Source: Pseudomonas sp. NBRC 111124 (GTDB lineage: Bacteria > Pseudomonadota > Gammaproteobacteria > Pseudomonadales > Pseudomonadaceae). Taken from it: 64,000 nucleotides of DNA. Under the pieces are notes generated by a model that saw only the letters and a list, made by a program, of their open reading frames with translations, had not been told where the DNA came from and did no database searches. This document shows positions 46,339-55,116 of the stretch, one piece after another. Each line of letters starts with the position of its first letter. The first letter of the stretch is position 1. Both the position numbers and the translations under genes were made by a program. The stretch lies in the NCBI RefSeq assembly GCF_001320245.1, contig NZ_BCBA01000007.1:183807-247806 (forward strand), read 5' to 3'.

Positions 46339-46708
46339 GACAACTCCAGGGACAAGACGTTTCAAACGGAAGACACTAAATTAGCTCGGTATACAGAATA
46401 CCTAAGACGCATTTGTTATAAACCCCGCAAACGTGTGCGCAGTTCGGAATATCGCAAGGCCAGCATATTGCCATAACCCATCAAGACCGGGCGTTTGCCG
46501 GCTTTTTCTGATTTCGTGAAGTTCATTTCACCGGTGCCGTTGCGTGCCGTTGGTCGCTGTCTATACTCCCGTCGAACGTGATTCGTTGATGAGGCCCGAC
46601 TGCTTTTTTGCAGGGGCTCGGTCGTCGAAGCCAGGCAGTCTTGACCGCCGTTCCCTCTTGCCGCAGGCCACGCCTCCGGGACTACAAGAACGAGAAGGGG
46701 AACCCGCA
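46339..46708 (+). promoter_or_regulatory. 370-bp region upstream of the cox operon
   Basis: No gene seen. It contains a GGTAT-N5-ATACC inverted repeat (46389-46403), the orphan hairpin described separately (46484-46507), and a promoter-like TTGCGT (46540-46545), 16 bases, then TATACT (46562-46567) preceded by TC. The -10 TCTATACT resembles the RpoS consensus; the aa3 oxidase operon of P. aeruginosa is RpoS-dependent. About 140 bases of untranslated leader would follow. Confidence 0.5.
46484..46507 (+). terminator. Orphan terminator-like hairpin upstream of cox
   Basis: AGACCGGGC-GTTT-GCCGGCT forms a GC-rich stem with one bulged G and is followed by TTTTT on the plus strand. No plus-strand gene lies within 0.8 kb upstream, so it may end an antisense transcript or a small RNA encoded in 46340-46507. 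Confidence 0.5.
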
Positions 46709-47836
46709 ATGATGCGACATCCACATGTCTGGATGGGCCTCCTGTTGTGGTCGGTTTTTGGTCGGGCCAACGCCGCCTGGACCGTGAACATGCACCCGGG
46801 GGCGACGGAAGTCTCCAACGCCGTGTTCGACCTGCACATGACGATCTTCTGGATCTGCGTGATCATCGGCATCGTGGTATTCGGTGCGATGTTCTGGTCC
46901 ATGGTCATCCACCGGCGTTCCACCGGCCAGCAGCCCGCGCATTTCCACGAGCACACGTGGGTGGAAATCCTCTGGACCATCGTTCCCTTTCTGATTCTGG
47001 TGGCCATGGCCATTCCGGCCACCAAGACCCTGATCGATATCTACGACGCCAGCGAATCGGACATCGACATTCAGGTCACCGGCTACCAGTGGAAGTGGCA
47101 CTACAAATACCTGGGTCAGGACGTGGAGTTTTTCAGCAACCTGGCCACTCCCGCCGAGCAGATCCACAACCAGGCGCCCAAGGATGAACATTACCTGCTT
47201 GAAGTCGACCAGCCGCTGGTGCTACCGGTGGGCGCGAAGGTGCGCTTCCTGGTGACTGCCGCCGACGTCATCCACTCCTGGTGGGTGCCGGCCTTCGCGG
47301 TGAAGCGCGACGCCATCCCCGGCTTCGTCAACGAAGCCTGGACCCGCATCGAGAAGCCTGGCATCTACCGCGGCCAGTGCACTGAGCTGTGCGGCAAGGA
47401 CCACGGTTTCATGCCGGTGGTGGTCGAGGTCAAGTCCAAGCCCGACTACGACGCCTGGCTTGCCGAGCGCAAGGCCGAGGCCGCCAAGCTCAAGGAGCTG
47501 ACCAGCAAGGAGTGGACGCTCGAAGAACTGGTCGAGCGTGGCGACAAGGTCTACCACACTACCTGCGTGGCCTGTCACCAGGCCGAAGGTCAGGGCCTGC
47601 CACCAATGTTCCCGGCCCTCAAGGGGTCGAAAGTGGCCACCGGGCCGAAGGAAGAGCACCTGAGCGTGGTGTTCCATGGCCGCCCGGGCACGGCGATGGC
47701 CGCGTTCGGCAAGCAGCTCTCCGAGGTCGACATCGCTGCCGTGGTCACCTACGAGCGCAATGCCTGGGGCAACAACAAGGGCGACATGGTCACGCCGAAG
47801 GACGTGCTGGCGCTCAAGCAGGCAGAAGCCAAGTGA
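46709..47836 (+). CDS. coxB: Cytochrome c oxidase subunit II with fused cytochrome c domain
   Basis: 375 residues from ATG 46709 (an adjacent ATG at 46712 is equivalent). Signal/TM region, two membrane helices (IFWICVIIGIVVFGAMFW, then ILWTIVPFLILVAMAIP), then the CuA domain with CTELCGKDHGFM (Cys224, Cys228, His232, Met235). A C-terminal cytochrome c domain has CVACH at 286-290, so the enzyme is of caa3 type. It accepts electrons from cytochrome c at the periplasmic side and passes them to CoxA. First gene of an operon running to 55101. Confidence 0.97.
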   Translation: MMRHPHVWMGLLLWSVFGRANAAWTVNMHPGATEVSNAVFDLHMTIFWICVIIGIVVFGAMFWSMVIHRRSTGQQPAHFHEHTWVEILWTIVPFLILVAMAIPATKTLIDIYDASESDIDIQVTGYQWKWHYKYLGQDVEFFSNLATPAEQIHNQAPKDEHYLLEVDQPLVLPVGAKVRFLVTAADVIHSWWVPAFAVKRDAIPGFVNEAWTRIEKPGIYRGQCTELCGKDHGFMPVVVEVKSKPDYDAWLAERKAEAAKLKELTSKEWTLEELVERGDKVYHTTCVACHQAEGQGLPPMFPALKGSKVATGPKEEHLSVVFHGRPGTAMAAFGKQLSEVDIAAVVTYERNAWGNNKGDMVTPKDVLALKQAEAK

Positions 47837-47879
47837 ACCGGGTTTTGCGCGGCAATCAGCGGATTGCAGGAGACAGGAC

Positions 47880-49469
47880 ATGAGTGCAGTGATCGACGAC
47901 CACGCCCACGGCGATGACCATGCCCACGGCCCGGCCAAGGGCCTGATGCGCTGGGTACTGACCACCAACCACAAGGACATCGGCACGATGTACCTGTGGT
48001 TCGCCTTCATGATGTTCCTGCTCGGCGGTTCGTTCGCCATGGTCATCCGCGCTGAGCTGTTCCAGCCCGGGCTGCAGATCGTCGAGCCGGCGTTCTTCAA
48101 CCAGATGACCACCATGCACGGCCTGATCATGGTGTTCGGCGCGGTGATGCCGGCCTTCGTCGGTCTGGCCAACTGGATGATCCCGCTGATGATCGGCGCG
48201 CCGGACATGGCCCTGCCGCGGATGAACAACTTCAGCTTCTGGCTGTTGCCGGCGGCCTTCCTGCTGCTGGTTTCAACCCTGTTCAGCCCGGGCGGCGGGC
48301 CGAACTTCGGCTGGACCTTCTACGCGCCTCTGTCGACCACCTACGCGCCGGCCAGCGTCACCTTTTTCATCTTTGCCATCCACCTGATGGGCATCAGCTC
48401 GATCATGGGCGCGATCAACGTGATCGCCACCATCCTCAACCTGCGCGCCCCGGGCATGACCCTGATGAAGATGCCACTGTTCGTCTGGACCTGGCTGATT
48501 ACCGCGTTCCTGCTGATTGCGGTAATGCCGGTACTGGCCGGGGTGGTGACCATGATGCTCATGGACATCCATTTCGGCACCAGCTTCTTCAGCGCCGCCG
48601 GTGGCGGTGACCCGGTGCTGTTCCAGCATGTGTTCTGGTTCTTCGGCCACCCCGAGGTGTACATCATGATCCTGCCGGCGTTCGGCGCGGTCAGTTCGAT
48701 CATCCCGGCATTCTCGCGCAAGCCGCTGTTTGGCTATACCTCGATGGTGTATGCCACTGGCGCGATTGCCTTCCTGTCGTTCATCGTCTGGGCCCACCAT
48801 ATGTTCGTGGTCGGTATCCCGGTGGTTGGCGAGCTGTTCTTCATGTACGCCACCATGCTCATCGCCGTGCCCACCGGGGTGAAGGTGTTCAACTGGGTCA
48901 GCACCATGTGGGAGGGCTCGCTCAGCTTCGAGACGCCGATGCTGTTCGCCATCGCCTTCGTCATCCTGTTCACCATCGGTGGTTTCTCCGGGCTGATGCT
49001 GGCCATCGCCCCGGCGGACTTCCAGTATCACGACACCTACTTCGTGGTGGCGCACTTCCACTATGTGCTGGTGCCTGGGGCGATCTTCGGCATTTTTGCC
49101 TCGGCTTACTACTGGCTGCCGAAATGGACCGGCCACATGTATGACGAAACCCTCGGCAAGCTGCACTTCTGGCTGTCGTTCGTGGGCATGAACATGGCCT
49201 TCTTCCCCATGCACTTCGTCGGCCTGGCCGGCATGCCGCGGCGTATTCCCGACTACAACCTGCAGTTCGCCGACTTCAACATGGTGTCGTCGATCGGCGC
49301 CTTCCTGTTCGGCACCACGCAGCTGTTCTTCCTGTTCATTGTCATCAAGTGCATCCGTGGCGGCGCACCCGCCCCGGCCAAGCCTTGGGATGGCGCCGAG
49401 GGCCTGGAATGGTCGATCCCCTCGCCTGCGCCCTACCACACCTTCCAGACGCCACCAGAAGTGAAGTAG
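47880..49469 (+). CDS. coxA: Cytochrome c oxidase subunit I
   Basis: 529 residues from ATG 47880 with AGGAG upstream. Twelve hydrophobic helices; the heme a and heme a3/CuB ligand regions are recognisable: TMHGLIMVFG, FGHPEVYIMILP (cross-linked His-Tyr) and WAHHMFVVGIP. The N-terminus is unusually His-rich (HAHGDDHAHG, residues 8-17), with unknown role. It reduces O2 to water and pumps protons. Confidence 0.98.
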   Translation: MSAVIDDHAHGDDHAHGPAKGLMRWVLTTNHKDIGTMYLWFAFMMFLLGGSFAMVIRAELFQPGLQIVEPAFFNQMTTMHGLIMVFGAVMPAFVGLANWMIPLMIGAPDMALPRMNNFSFWLLPAAFLLLVSTLFSPGGGPNFGWTFYAPLSTTYAPASVTFFIFAIHLMGISSIMGAINVIATILNLRAPGMTLMKMPLFVWTWLITAFLLIAVMPVLAGVVTMMLMDIHFGTSFFSAAGGGDPVLFQHVFWFFGHPEVYIMILPAFGAVSSIIPAFSRKPLFGYTSMVYATGAIAFLSFIVWAHHMFVVGIPVVGELFFMYATMLIAVPTGVKVFNWVSTMWEGSLSFETPMLFAIAFVILFTIGGFSGLMLAIAPADFQYHDTYFVVAHFHYVLVPGAIFGIFASAYYWLPKWTGHMYDETLGKLHFWLSFVGMNMAFFPMHFVGLAGMPRRIPDYNLQFADFNMVSSIGAFLFGTTQLFFLFIVIKCIRGGAPAPAKPWDGAEGLEWSIPSPAPYHTFQTPPEVK

Positions 49470-49479
49470 GAGCGCCGCC

Positions 49480-50046
49480 ATGAAAGGCTCGTCGCTCAAG
49501 CGCCTGGTTACCCGCCTGCTGTTGCTGACGGTGGTGATGTTTGGCTTCGGCTTTGCCCTGGTGCCGATGTATGACGTGATGTGCAAGGCCTTCGGCATCA
49601 ACGGCAAGACCGGCGGGCAGTACGAGGGCAGCCAGGTCAGCGACACCTCGCGTTCGGTGCGGGTGCAGTTCATGTCGACCAACGCCGCCGACATGGTCTG
49701 GGACTTCTACTCCAAAGGCGACGAGCTCGAGGTCAACCCGGGGGCGGTGAACCAGATGATTTTCGTCGCGCACAACCCGACCAACCGGCCGATGAGTGCG
49801 CAAGCGATACCCAGTATCACCCCGGCCGAGGCCGCGGCGTATTTCCACAAGACCGAGTGCTTCTGCTTTACCCAGCAGGTGCTGCAGCCCGGCGAACGCA
49901 TCGAGATGCCGGTGCGCTTCATCGTCGACCGCGACCTGCCGGCCAGCGTGAAGCACCTGACACTGGCCTACACCTTGTTCGACATCACTGCGCGTCATCC
50001 GCCGGTCGCCCATGCCGCGGTACAGGACGTCCAGGGCGCCCGTTGA
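49480..50046 (+). CDS. ctaG: Cytochrome c oxidase assembly protein CtaG (Cox11)
   Basis: 188 residues from ATG 49480, 10 bp after coxA with TAGGAG overlapping that stop. One N-terminal membrane helix, then a periplasmic domain with the copper-binding CFCF motif and LVPMYDVMCKAFG near the helix. It delivers copper to the CuB site of CoxA. Standard position between coxA and coxC. Confidence 0.95.
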   Translation: MKGSSLKRLVTRLLLLTVVMFGFGFALVPMYDVMCKAFGINGKTGGQYEGSQVSDTSRSVRVQFMSTNAADMVWDFYSKGDELEVNPGAVNQMIFVAHNPTNRPMSAQAIPSITPAEAAAYFHKTECFCFTQQVLQPGERIEMPVRFIVDRDLPASVKHLTLAYTLFDITARHPPVAHAAVQDVQGAR

Positions 50047-50062
50047 GGGAAGGAGAACAGCA

Positions 50063-50950
50063 ATGGCAAGTCATGATCACTATTACGTTCCGGCGCAGAG
50101 CAAGTGGCCGATCATCGCCACCATCGGCATGTTCATCACGGTGTTCGGCCTGGGCACCTGGTTCAACGACATCAAGGCTGGCCACCCGTCGTCGCACGGG
50201 CCGCTGATCTTTTTCGTCGGCGCGCTGTTCCTGGCCTACATGCTGTTCGGCTGGTTCGGTGCGGTGGTCCGCGAGAGCCGCGCCGGGCTGTACAGCCCGC
50301 AGCTGGACCGCTCGTTCCGCTGGGGCATGAGCTGGTTCATCTTCTCGGAAGTGATGTTCTTCATGGCCTTCTTCGGCGCGCTGTTCTACGTGCGCGTGCT
50401 GGCCGGGCCGTGGCTGGGCGGTGACGGGGCCAAGGGTGTTGCGCACATGTTGTGGCCGACGTTCGAATTCACTTGGCCGCTGCTGCACACGCCTGACCCA
50501 AAACTGTTCCCGCCGCCCAAGGAGGTGATCGACCCGTGGCACCTGCCGCTGATCAACACCATCCTCCTGGTCAGCTCCAGCGTGACCATCACCCTCGCGC
50601 ACCATGCCCTGCGCCGTGACCATCGTGGCCCGCTGAAATTCTGGATGGCGCTGACCATTCTCCTGGGCTTGAGCTTCATCACGCTGCAGGCCTACGAGTA
50701 CCACGAGGCTTATACCAAGCTGGGGCTGACCCTGGGCTCGGGCATCTACGGCGCGACGTTCTTCATGCTCACCGGCTTCCACGGGGCCCACGTGACCTTG
50801 GGCACGATCATCCTGATCGTGATGTTCGTGCGCATCCTGCGCGGGCACTTCAACCCCGACAAGCACTTCGGTTTCGAAGCGGCGAGCTGGTACTGGCACT
50901 TCGTCGATGTGGTGTGGGTGGGGCTGTTCATCTTTGTGTATGTGCTGTGA
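50063..50950 (+). CDS. coxC: Cytochrome c oxidase subunit III
   Basis: 295 residues from ATG 50063 with AAGGAGAA upstream. Seven hydrophobic helices, with SEVMFFMAFFGALFYVR and QAYEYHEAY, the conserved acidic residues of COX3. It stabilises the catalytic core and proton uptake. The stop is directly followed by the stop of the antisense DUF2909 gene. Confidence 0.97.
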   Translation: MASHDHYYVPAQSKWPIIATIGMFITVFGLGTWFNDIKAGHPSSHGPLIFFVGALFLAYMLFGWFGAVVRESRAGLYSPQLDRSFRWGMSWFIFSEVMFFMAFFGALFYVRVLAGPWLGGDGAKGVAHMLWPTFEFTWPLLHTPDPKLFPPPKEVIDPWHLPLINTILLVSSSVTITLAHHALRRDHRGPLKFWMALTILLGLSFITLQAYEYHEAYTKLGLTLGSGIYGATFFMLTGFHGAHVTLGTIILIVMFVRILRGHFNPDKHFGFEAASWYWHFVDVVWVGLFIFVYVL

Positions 50951-51154
50951 TCAGAACGGTGCGTGAGACACCAGCTGACCACTGATGAAGCCCCAGGCCA
51001 CCAGGCCGATGGTCAAGGTGGCGAGGGCCACCCGCACGGTCAGGGCTTTGAGCAGGCGGGTGGAGTTTTCATCGTCCTTGACCAGAAACACCAGGCCACT
51101 GAACAGGCTGGCAACCGTGGCCAACAGCATCAGGACAATCGCGGCCTTGAGCAT
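50951..51154 (-). CDS. DUF2909 twin-transmembrane protein, antisense within the cox operon
   Basis: 67 residues from ATG 51154, GGAGAAG upstream. Two membrane helices (AAIVLMLLATVASLFSGLVF, then ALATLTIGLVAWGFISG) joined by a charged VKDDENSTRLLK loop. It is encoded on the reverse strand between coxC and SURF1, an arrangement I recall from P. aeruginosa PA0109. Function unknown; an oxidase-associated role is inferred from position only. Confidence 0.82.
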   Translation of the reverse strand: MLKAAIVLMLLATVASLFSGLVFLVKDDENSTRLLKALTVRVALATLTIGLVAWGFISGQLVSHAPF

Positions 51155-51217
51155 GGCGCTTCTCCAGGGGAATGCGGTGATGTGGATAAGTATAGCGATT
51201 GGCCCGGCGAGGCTGCG

Positions 51218-51955
51218 ATGAGGCCGTTTCGCCCGGGCTGGATACCGACCCTGGTAGTGCTTGCGCTGCTGCCGGGGCTGATTGCGCTTGGCTGCTGGCA
51301 GCTTGGCCGGGCTGATGAGAAGCGCGCGCTGCTGGACACTTATGCCGAACGCGAGGTCGCCCCTGCATTGGCCACCAGCCAGCTGCAACAGTCGCAGGAC
51401 CCGGCCTACCGTCGCGTGCGCCTTTACGGCCGCTTCGACGCCGAACACAGCGTGCTGCTGGACAACAGCCTGCGCGACGGCCAAGCCGGCGTCGAACTGC
51501 TGCAACCCTTCCATGACCAAGCCAGTGGCCTGTGGCTGCTGGTCAACCGCGGTTGGCTGCCGTGGCCGGACCGCCGTGTGCCGGTGCAATTCAACACCCC
51601 CGATCAGGCATTGGCACTGGATGCCACGGTGTATGTGGCGCCTGGCAAAACCTTCCAGTTGCACCCCGACCCTGTAGGCGGGCAGTGGCCGCACCTGCTC
51701 ACTGCCATCGACGCTGCGCAACTTTGGCAGCAACTCGACCGCGAAGGCTTTGCCCATGAGCTGCGCCTGGAATCCGGCCCAGCCAGTTACCGGCTGGGTT
51801 GGCCGATCGTTGCCCTGGGCCCGGAAAAGCACTTGGGCTACGCCGCGCAATGGTTCGCCCTGGCCACCGCCCTGGTGCTGCTCTACCTCTACTTTGGCTG
51901 GCACCGCAAGAAGGAGAATACCGATGGCCGCCGCCACTCCACTGGACCTGCCTGA
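51218..51955 (+). CDS. SURF1-family oxidase biogenesis protein
   Basis: 245 residues from ATG 51218 with GAGG five bases upstream. Two membrane helices flank a periplasmic domain: WIPTLVVLALLPGLIALGCWQLGR at the start and WFALATALVLLYLYFGW near the end; RRVRLYGRFDAEHSVLLDN and VNRGWLPW are family motifs. SURF1 helps insert heme a3 into subunit I. Its 3' end overlaps the next gene by 32 bp. Confidence 0.92.
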   Translation: MRPFRPGWIPTLVVLALLPGLIALGCWQLGRADEKRALLDTYAEREVAPALATSQLQQSQDPAYRRVRLYGRFDAEHSVLLDNSLRDGQAGVELLQPFHDQASGLWLLVNRGWLPWPDRRVPVQFNTPDQALALDATVYVAPGKTFQLHPDPVGGQWPHLLTAIDAAQLWQQLDREGFAHELRLESGPASYRLGWPIVALGPEKHLGYAAQWFALATALVLLYLYFGWHRKKENTDGRRHSTGPA

Positions 51956-52505
51956 ACGTAGCAAACCCAGAGCCCGCGGGCGTTTGCAGCTGATCCTGAT
52001 TCTGCTGGTGGTGCTCGGGCCGATGGTCCTGGCCACCTGCATGTACAAGCTGCAGTTCTGGGTGCCCGACGGTCGCAACTACCACGGCGCGATGATCGGC
52101 AATGGCGAGAGCCGCGCTGATATCGGCATCGCTGGCGAGGACGAGCGCTGGCAGTTGCTGGTCAGCGCCCCGCAAGCCTGTGCCGAGGACTGCCAACGGC
52201 TGGTCTATCTGGTGCGCCAGATCCAGGTTGGCCTGGGCCGCGACGCCAGCCGCGCCAGCCATGCCCTGGCAGCGGCTCAGCCGCTGAGCGCCGAGTTCCA
52301 GGCACTGCTCGGCCGTGAATACCCGCAATTGCAACGCTATCCGCTGGACACCCAGCGCTATTTGCAGAAGGTTGGCGAACCCGGCCCGCAACTGTGGATC
52401 GTCGACCCGCACGGCAATCTGGTGCTGCGCTACGACAGCAAGGTCAATGGCAAACACGTGCTCGACGACCTGCGCCACCTGCTCAAGCTGTCCAACATCG
52501 GCTAG
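51924..52505 (+). CDS. Membrane-anchored protein with a CxxxC motif (PA0111-like)
   Basis: 193 residues from ATG 51924, AAGGAG upstream, overlapping the SURF1 gene by 32 bp. A single N-terminal helix (LQLILILLVVLGPMVLATCM) places the rest in the periplasm. Residues 86-90 read CAEDC, a CxxxC like that of SCO proteins, and LWIVDPHGNLVLRYD resembles the SCO/thioredoxin-fold C-terminal strand pair. A copper or thiol role in oxidase assembly is therefore likely but unproven; usually annotated as hypothetical. Confidence 0.8.
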   Translation: MAAATPLDLPERSKPRARGRLQLILILLVVLGPMVLATCMYKLQFWVPDGRNYHGAMIGNGESRADIGIAGEDERWQLLVSAPQACAEDCQRLVYLVRQIQVGLGRDASRASHALAAAQPLSAEFQALLGREYPQLQRYPLDTQRYLQKVGEPGPQLWIVDPHGNLVLRYDSKVNGKHVLDDLRHLLKLSNIG

Positions 52506-52514
52506 GAGCCTGCC

Positions 52515-53594
52515 ATGGCCAGACCCGGATTCCGCCTCGCTGTGTTCGCTACCCTGCTGGCACTGCTGGTCGTCCTGCTCGGTGCCTACACCCGACTGAC
52601 ACACGCCGGGCTCGGCTGCCCGGACTGGCCGGGCTGCTATGGCTTCATCAGCGTACCCAAGAGCGAAGCGCAGCGGGCCCATGCCGAACTGCACTTTCCT
52701 GACCACCCGGTAGAAGAGGCCAAGGGCTGGGCCGAGATGGTTCACCGCTACTTCGCCGGTACCCTTGCCGTGGTGATCGCCCTGCTCGCCTTGCAGGGGC
52801 TGCGTCGGCATGCCCGTGAGGGTCAGCCCTATCGCCTGCCACTGTTATTGCTGGGCGTGGTGCTGGCACAGGCGGCGTTTGGCATGTGGACCGTCACCCT
52901 CAAGCTGTGGCCGCAAGTGGTTACAGCGCACCTGCTGGGTGGTTTCACCACCCTTAGCCTGCTGTTCCTGCTGTCGCTGCGTCTATCCCGGGCCTTTGCG
53001 CCGTTGCCGAAATTGCCACTGAGCCTTCGGCGGGTAGCCGCGCTGGCCTTGTTGGTGGTGATCGGCCAGATCGCACTGGGTGGCTGGGTCAGCTCCAACT
53101 ATGCGGCGGTCGCCTGCATTGACCTGCCCACCTGCCATGGCCAGTGGTGGCCGGCGGCAGACTTCAGCAACGGCTTCCACCTCACCCAGCACGTCGGCCC
53201 CAACTACCTGGGTGGCCAGCTTGACAGCGATGCGCGCACGGCCATCCACATCAGCCATCGACTGGGTGCGCTGCTGGTGACCTGTGTACTGCTGATGCTC
53301 AGCTGGAAGCTGCACCGCTGTGGCCTCACTGGCTTGTCGCGGGTGGTGTTGCTGGCGCTGGCAGTGCAGATCGGCCTGGGGATCAGCAATGTGCTGTTCC
53401 ACCTGCCGCTGGCCGTCGCGGTGGCACATAACGCAGGTGGCGCGCTGCTGCTGCTGAGTATGGTGCTGGTGAACTACCGCATCCGTGTGGTTGACAAGGT
53501 CCGTGTCGGGGTTGGCCAGGGTTGGCGCCTGCGGCCTGTGGCCGGGGTCAGCATCACCCATCAGATGAGGAACGATTCGTGGCGACGCTTCTGA
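52515..53594 (+). CDS. ctaA: Heme A synthase (CtaA/Cox15)
   Basis: 359 residues, ATG 52515. Eight predicted helices in two homologous halves; GAYTRLTHAGLGCPDWPGCYGF is the conserved first loop, and histidines in MVHRYFAG, TAHLLGG, ISHRLGA and VAHNAGG are heme ligands at corresponding positions. It oxidises the C8 methyl of heme O to heme A, in two steps. Overlaps ctaB by 16 bp. Confidence 0.95.
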   Translation: MARPGFRLAVFATLLALLVVLLGAYTRLTHAGLGCPDWPGCYGFISVPKSEAQRAHAELHFPDHPVEEAKGWAEMVHRYFAGTLAVVIALLALQGLRRHAREGQPYRLPLLLLGVVLAQAAFGMWTVTLKLWPQVVTAHLLGGFTTLSLLFLLSLRLSRAFAPLPKLPLSLRRVAALALLVVIGQIALGGWVSSNYAAVACIDLPTCHGQWWPAADFSNGFHLTQHVGPNYLGGQLDSDARTAIHISHRLGALLVTCVLLMLSWKLHRCGLTGLSRVVLLALAVQIGLGISNVLFHLPLAVAVAHNAGGALLLLSMVLVNYRIRVVDKVRVGVGQGWRLRPVAGVSITHQMRNDSWRRF

Positions 53595-54472
53595 GCGCAA
53601 GGCGTGCCGGCTGGCGCGATTACCTGGAGCTGACCAAGCCTAAGGTGGTGGTGCTGATGCTGATCACTTCGCTGGTGGGCATGTTCCTGGCGACCCGCGC
53701 GGGGGTCAGCTGGAGCGTGCTGCTATTCGGCAACCTGGGCATTGCCTTGTGTGCGGGCGGCGCGGCGGTGGTCAATCACGTGGTGGACCGGCGCATTGAC
53801 GCGCTGATGGCGCGCACCCACAAACGCCCGTTGGCTCAGGGCCGCGTCGAGCCGTTGCCGGCGTTGCTGTTCGCCCTGGCCCTGGCGCTGCTCGGTATGA
53901 TCGTGCTGCTAGTGTTCACCAATACCCTCACCGCCTGGCTGACCCTGGCCTCCCTGCTCGGCTATGCGGTGCTCTATACCGGCTTTCTCAAGCGCGCCAC
54001 GCCGCAGAACATCGTCATCGGCGGCCTGGCCGGGGCCGCGCCGCCGCTGCTGGGCTGGGTCGCGGTGAGCGGCCATGTCAGCGCGGAGCCCCTGCTGCTG
54101 GTGCTGATCATCTTTGCCTGGACGCCACCGCACTTCTGGGCGCTGGCCATCCACCGCAAGGAAGAGTACGCCAAGGCCGATATCCCGATGTTGCCAGTCA
54201 CCCATGGCGAGCGTTACACCAAGCTGCATATCCTGCTCTACAGCCTGATATTGCTGGCAGTAAGCCTGCTGCCGTTTGCCATCCACATGAGCGGCCTGTT
54301 GTACCTGGCCTGCGCCTTGGCGCTGGGCTTGCGCTTCCTGCACTGGGCCTGGGTGTTGTACCGTGGCAGCCGGCCGCACGCGGCGATCGGCACCTTCAAG
54401 TACTCTATCGGCTACCTGTTCGCGCTGTTCATCGCGTTGCTCGTTGACCACTACCTGTTGCTGAATCTATGA
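53579..54472 (+). CDS. ctaB: Protoheme IX farnesyltransferase (heme O synthase)
   Basis: 297 residues from GTG 53579 with GAGG eight bases upstream, starting inside the 3' end of ctaA. NHVVDRRIDALMARTHKRPL is the prenyl-diphosphate binding motif of the UbiA superfamily, and WTPPHFWALAIHRKEEY is conserved in heme O synthases. It adds the farnesyl chain to heme B. Homologues are also called CyoE. The stop overlaps the SCO start (ATGA). Confidence 0.95.
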   Translation: MATLLSARRAGWRDYLELTKPKVVVLMLITSLVGMFLATRAGVSWSVLLFGNLGIALCAGGAAVVNHVVDRRIDALMARTHKRPLAQGRVEPLPALLFALALALLGMIVLLVFTNTLTAWLTLASLLGYAVLYTGFLKRATPQNIVIGGLAGAAPPLLGWVAVSGHVSAEPLLLVLIIFAWTPPHFWALAIHRKEEYAKADIPMLPVTHGERYTKLHILLYSLILLAVSLLPFAIHMSGLLYLACALALGLRFLHWAWVLYRGSRPHAAIGTFKYSIGYLFALFIALLVDHYLLLNL

Positions 54473-55101
54473 CCCGAACCCAGAAAACCGTCTTCATCCT
54501 CGTTGCCCTGGTCGCGCTGATCATGGGCCTTACCGTCAACAAGGTGCTGAGTGAGCGTGGCCAGCCGAACCCGACCGAGCTGATCGACGCCGGGATCATC
54601 CTGCTGCCGCAGAGCCGCACGGTGGCCGACGTGACCATGACCAACCAGGATGGCCAGCCGGTGCAGCTGGACGACCTGAAGGGCAAGTGGTCGCTGCTGT
54701 TCTTTGGCTACACCTACTGCCCGGACATCTGCCCGACCACCCTGGCCCAGTTGCGCCAGGTGAAGAGCGAGCTGCCCAAGGAGGCCGTGGACCGGCTGCA
54801 GGTGGTATTGGTGAGCGTGGACCCGAACCGCGATACGCCGAACCAGCTGAAGCAGTACCTGGGCTATTTCGACAAGGATTTCGTCGGGGTGGCAGGCTCG
54901 ATCGAAGATACCCAGAAGCTCGCCAATGCCTTGAGCATTCCGTTCATCCCGGCGGATACCAGCAAGCCGGGGTATACCGTGGATCACAGCGGCAACCTGG
55001 CAATCGTCGGGCCGGATGGGCGTCAGCGCGGGTTCATTCGTGCGCCGTTCAACAACCAGAAGCTGGTGGCGCAGTTGCCGGTGCTTGTGAAGCGGGATTG
55101 A
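54469..55101 (+). CDS. SCO1/SenC copper chaperone
   Basis: 210 residues, ATG 54469 overlapping the ctaB stop. N-terminal membrane anchor, then a thioredoxin-fold domain with the copper-binding YTYCPDICPTT (Cys84, Cys88) and TVDHSGN (His173). It loads or reduces the CuA site of CoxB. Last gene of the cox unit, followed by a REP pair. Confidence 0.95.
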   Translation: MTRTQKTVFILVALVALIMGLTVNKVLSERGQPNPTELIDAGIILLPQSRTVADVTMTNQDGQPVQLDDLKGKWSLLFFGYTYCPDICPTTLAQLRQVKSELPKEAVDRLQVVLVSVDPNRDTPNQLKQYLGYFDKDFVGVAGSIEDTQKLANALSIPFIPADTSKPGYTVDHSGNLAIVGPDGRQRGFIRAPFNNQKLVAQLPVLVKRD

Positions 55102-55116
55102 GCAGGGCCCAAAAGC

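Noticed and set aside
48273..49694. A 473-codon reverse frame within coxA and ctaG, rich in His and Glu
   Set aside because: Reverse complement of membrane-protein codons gives polar repeats; the plus-strand coxA is certain.
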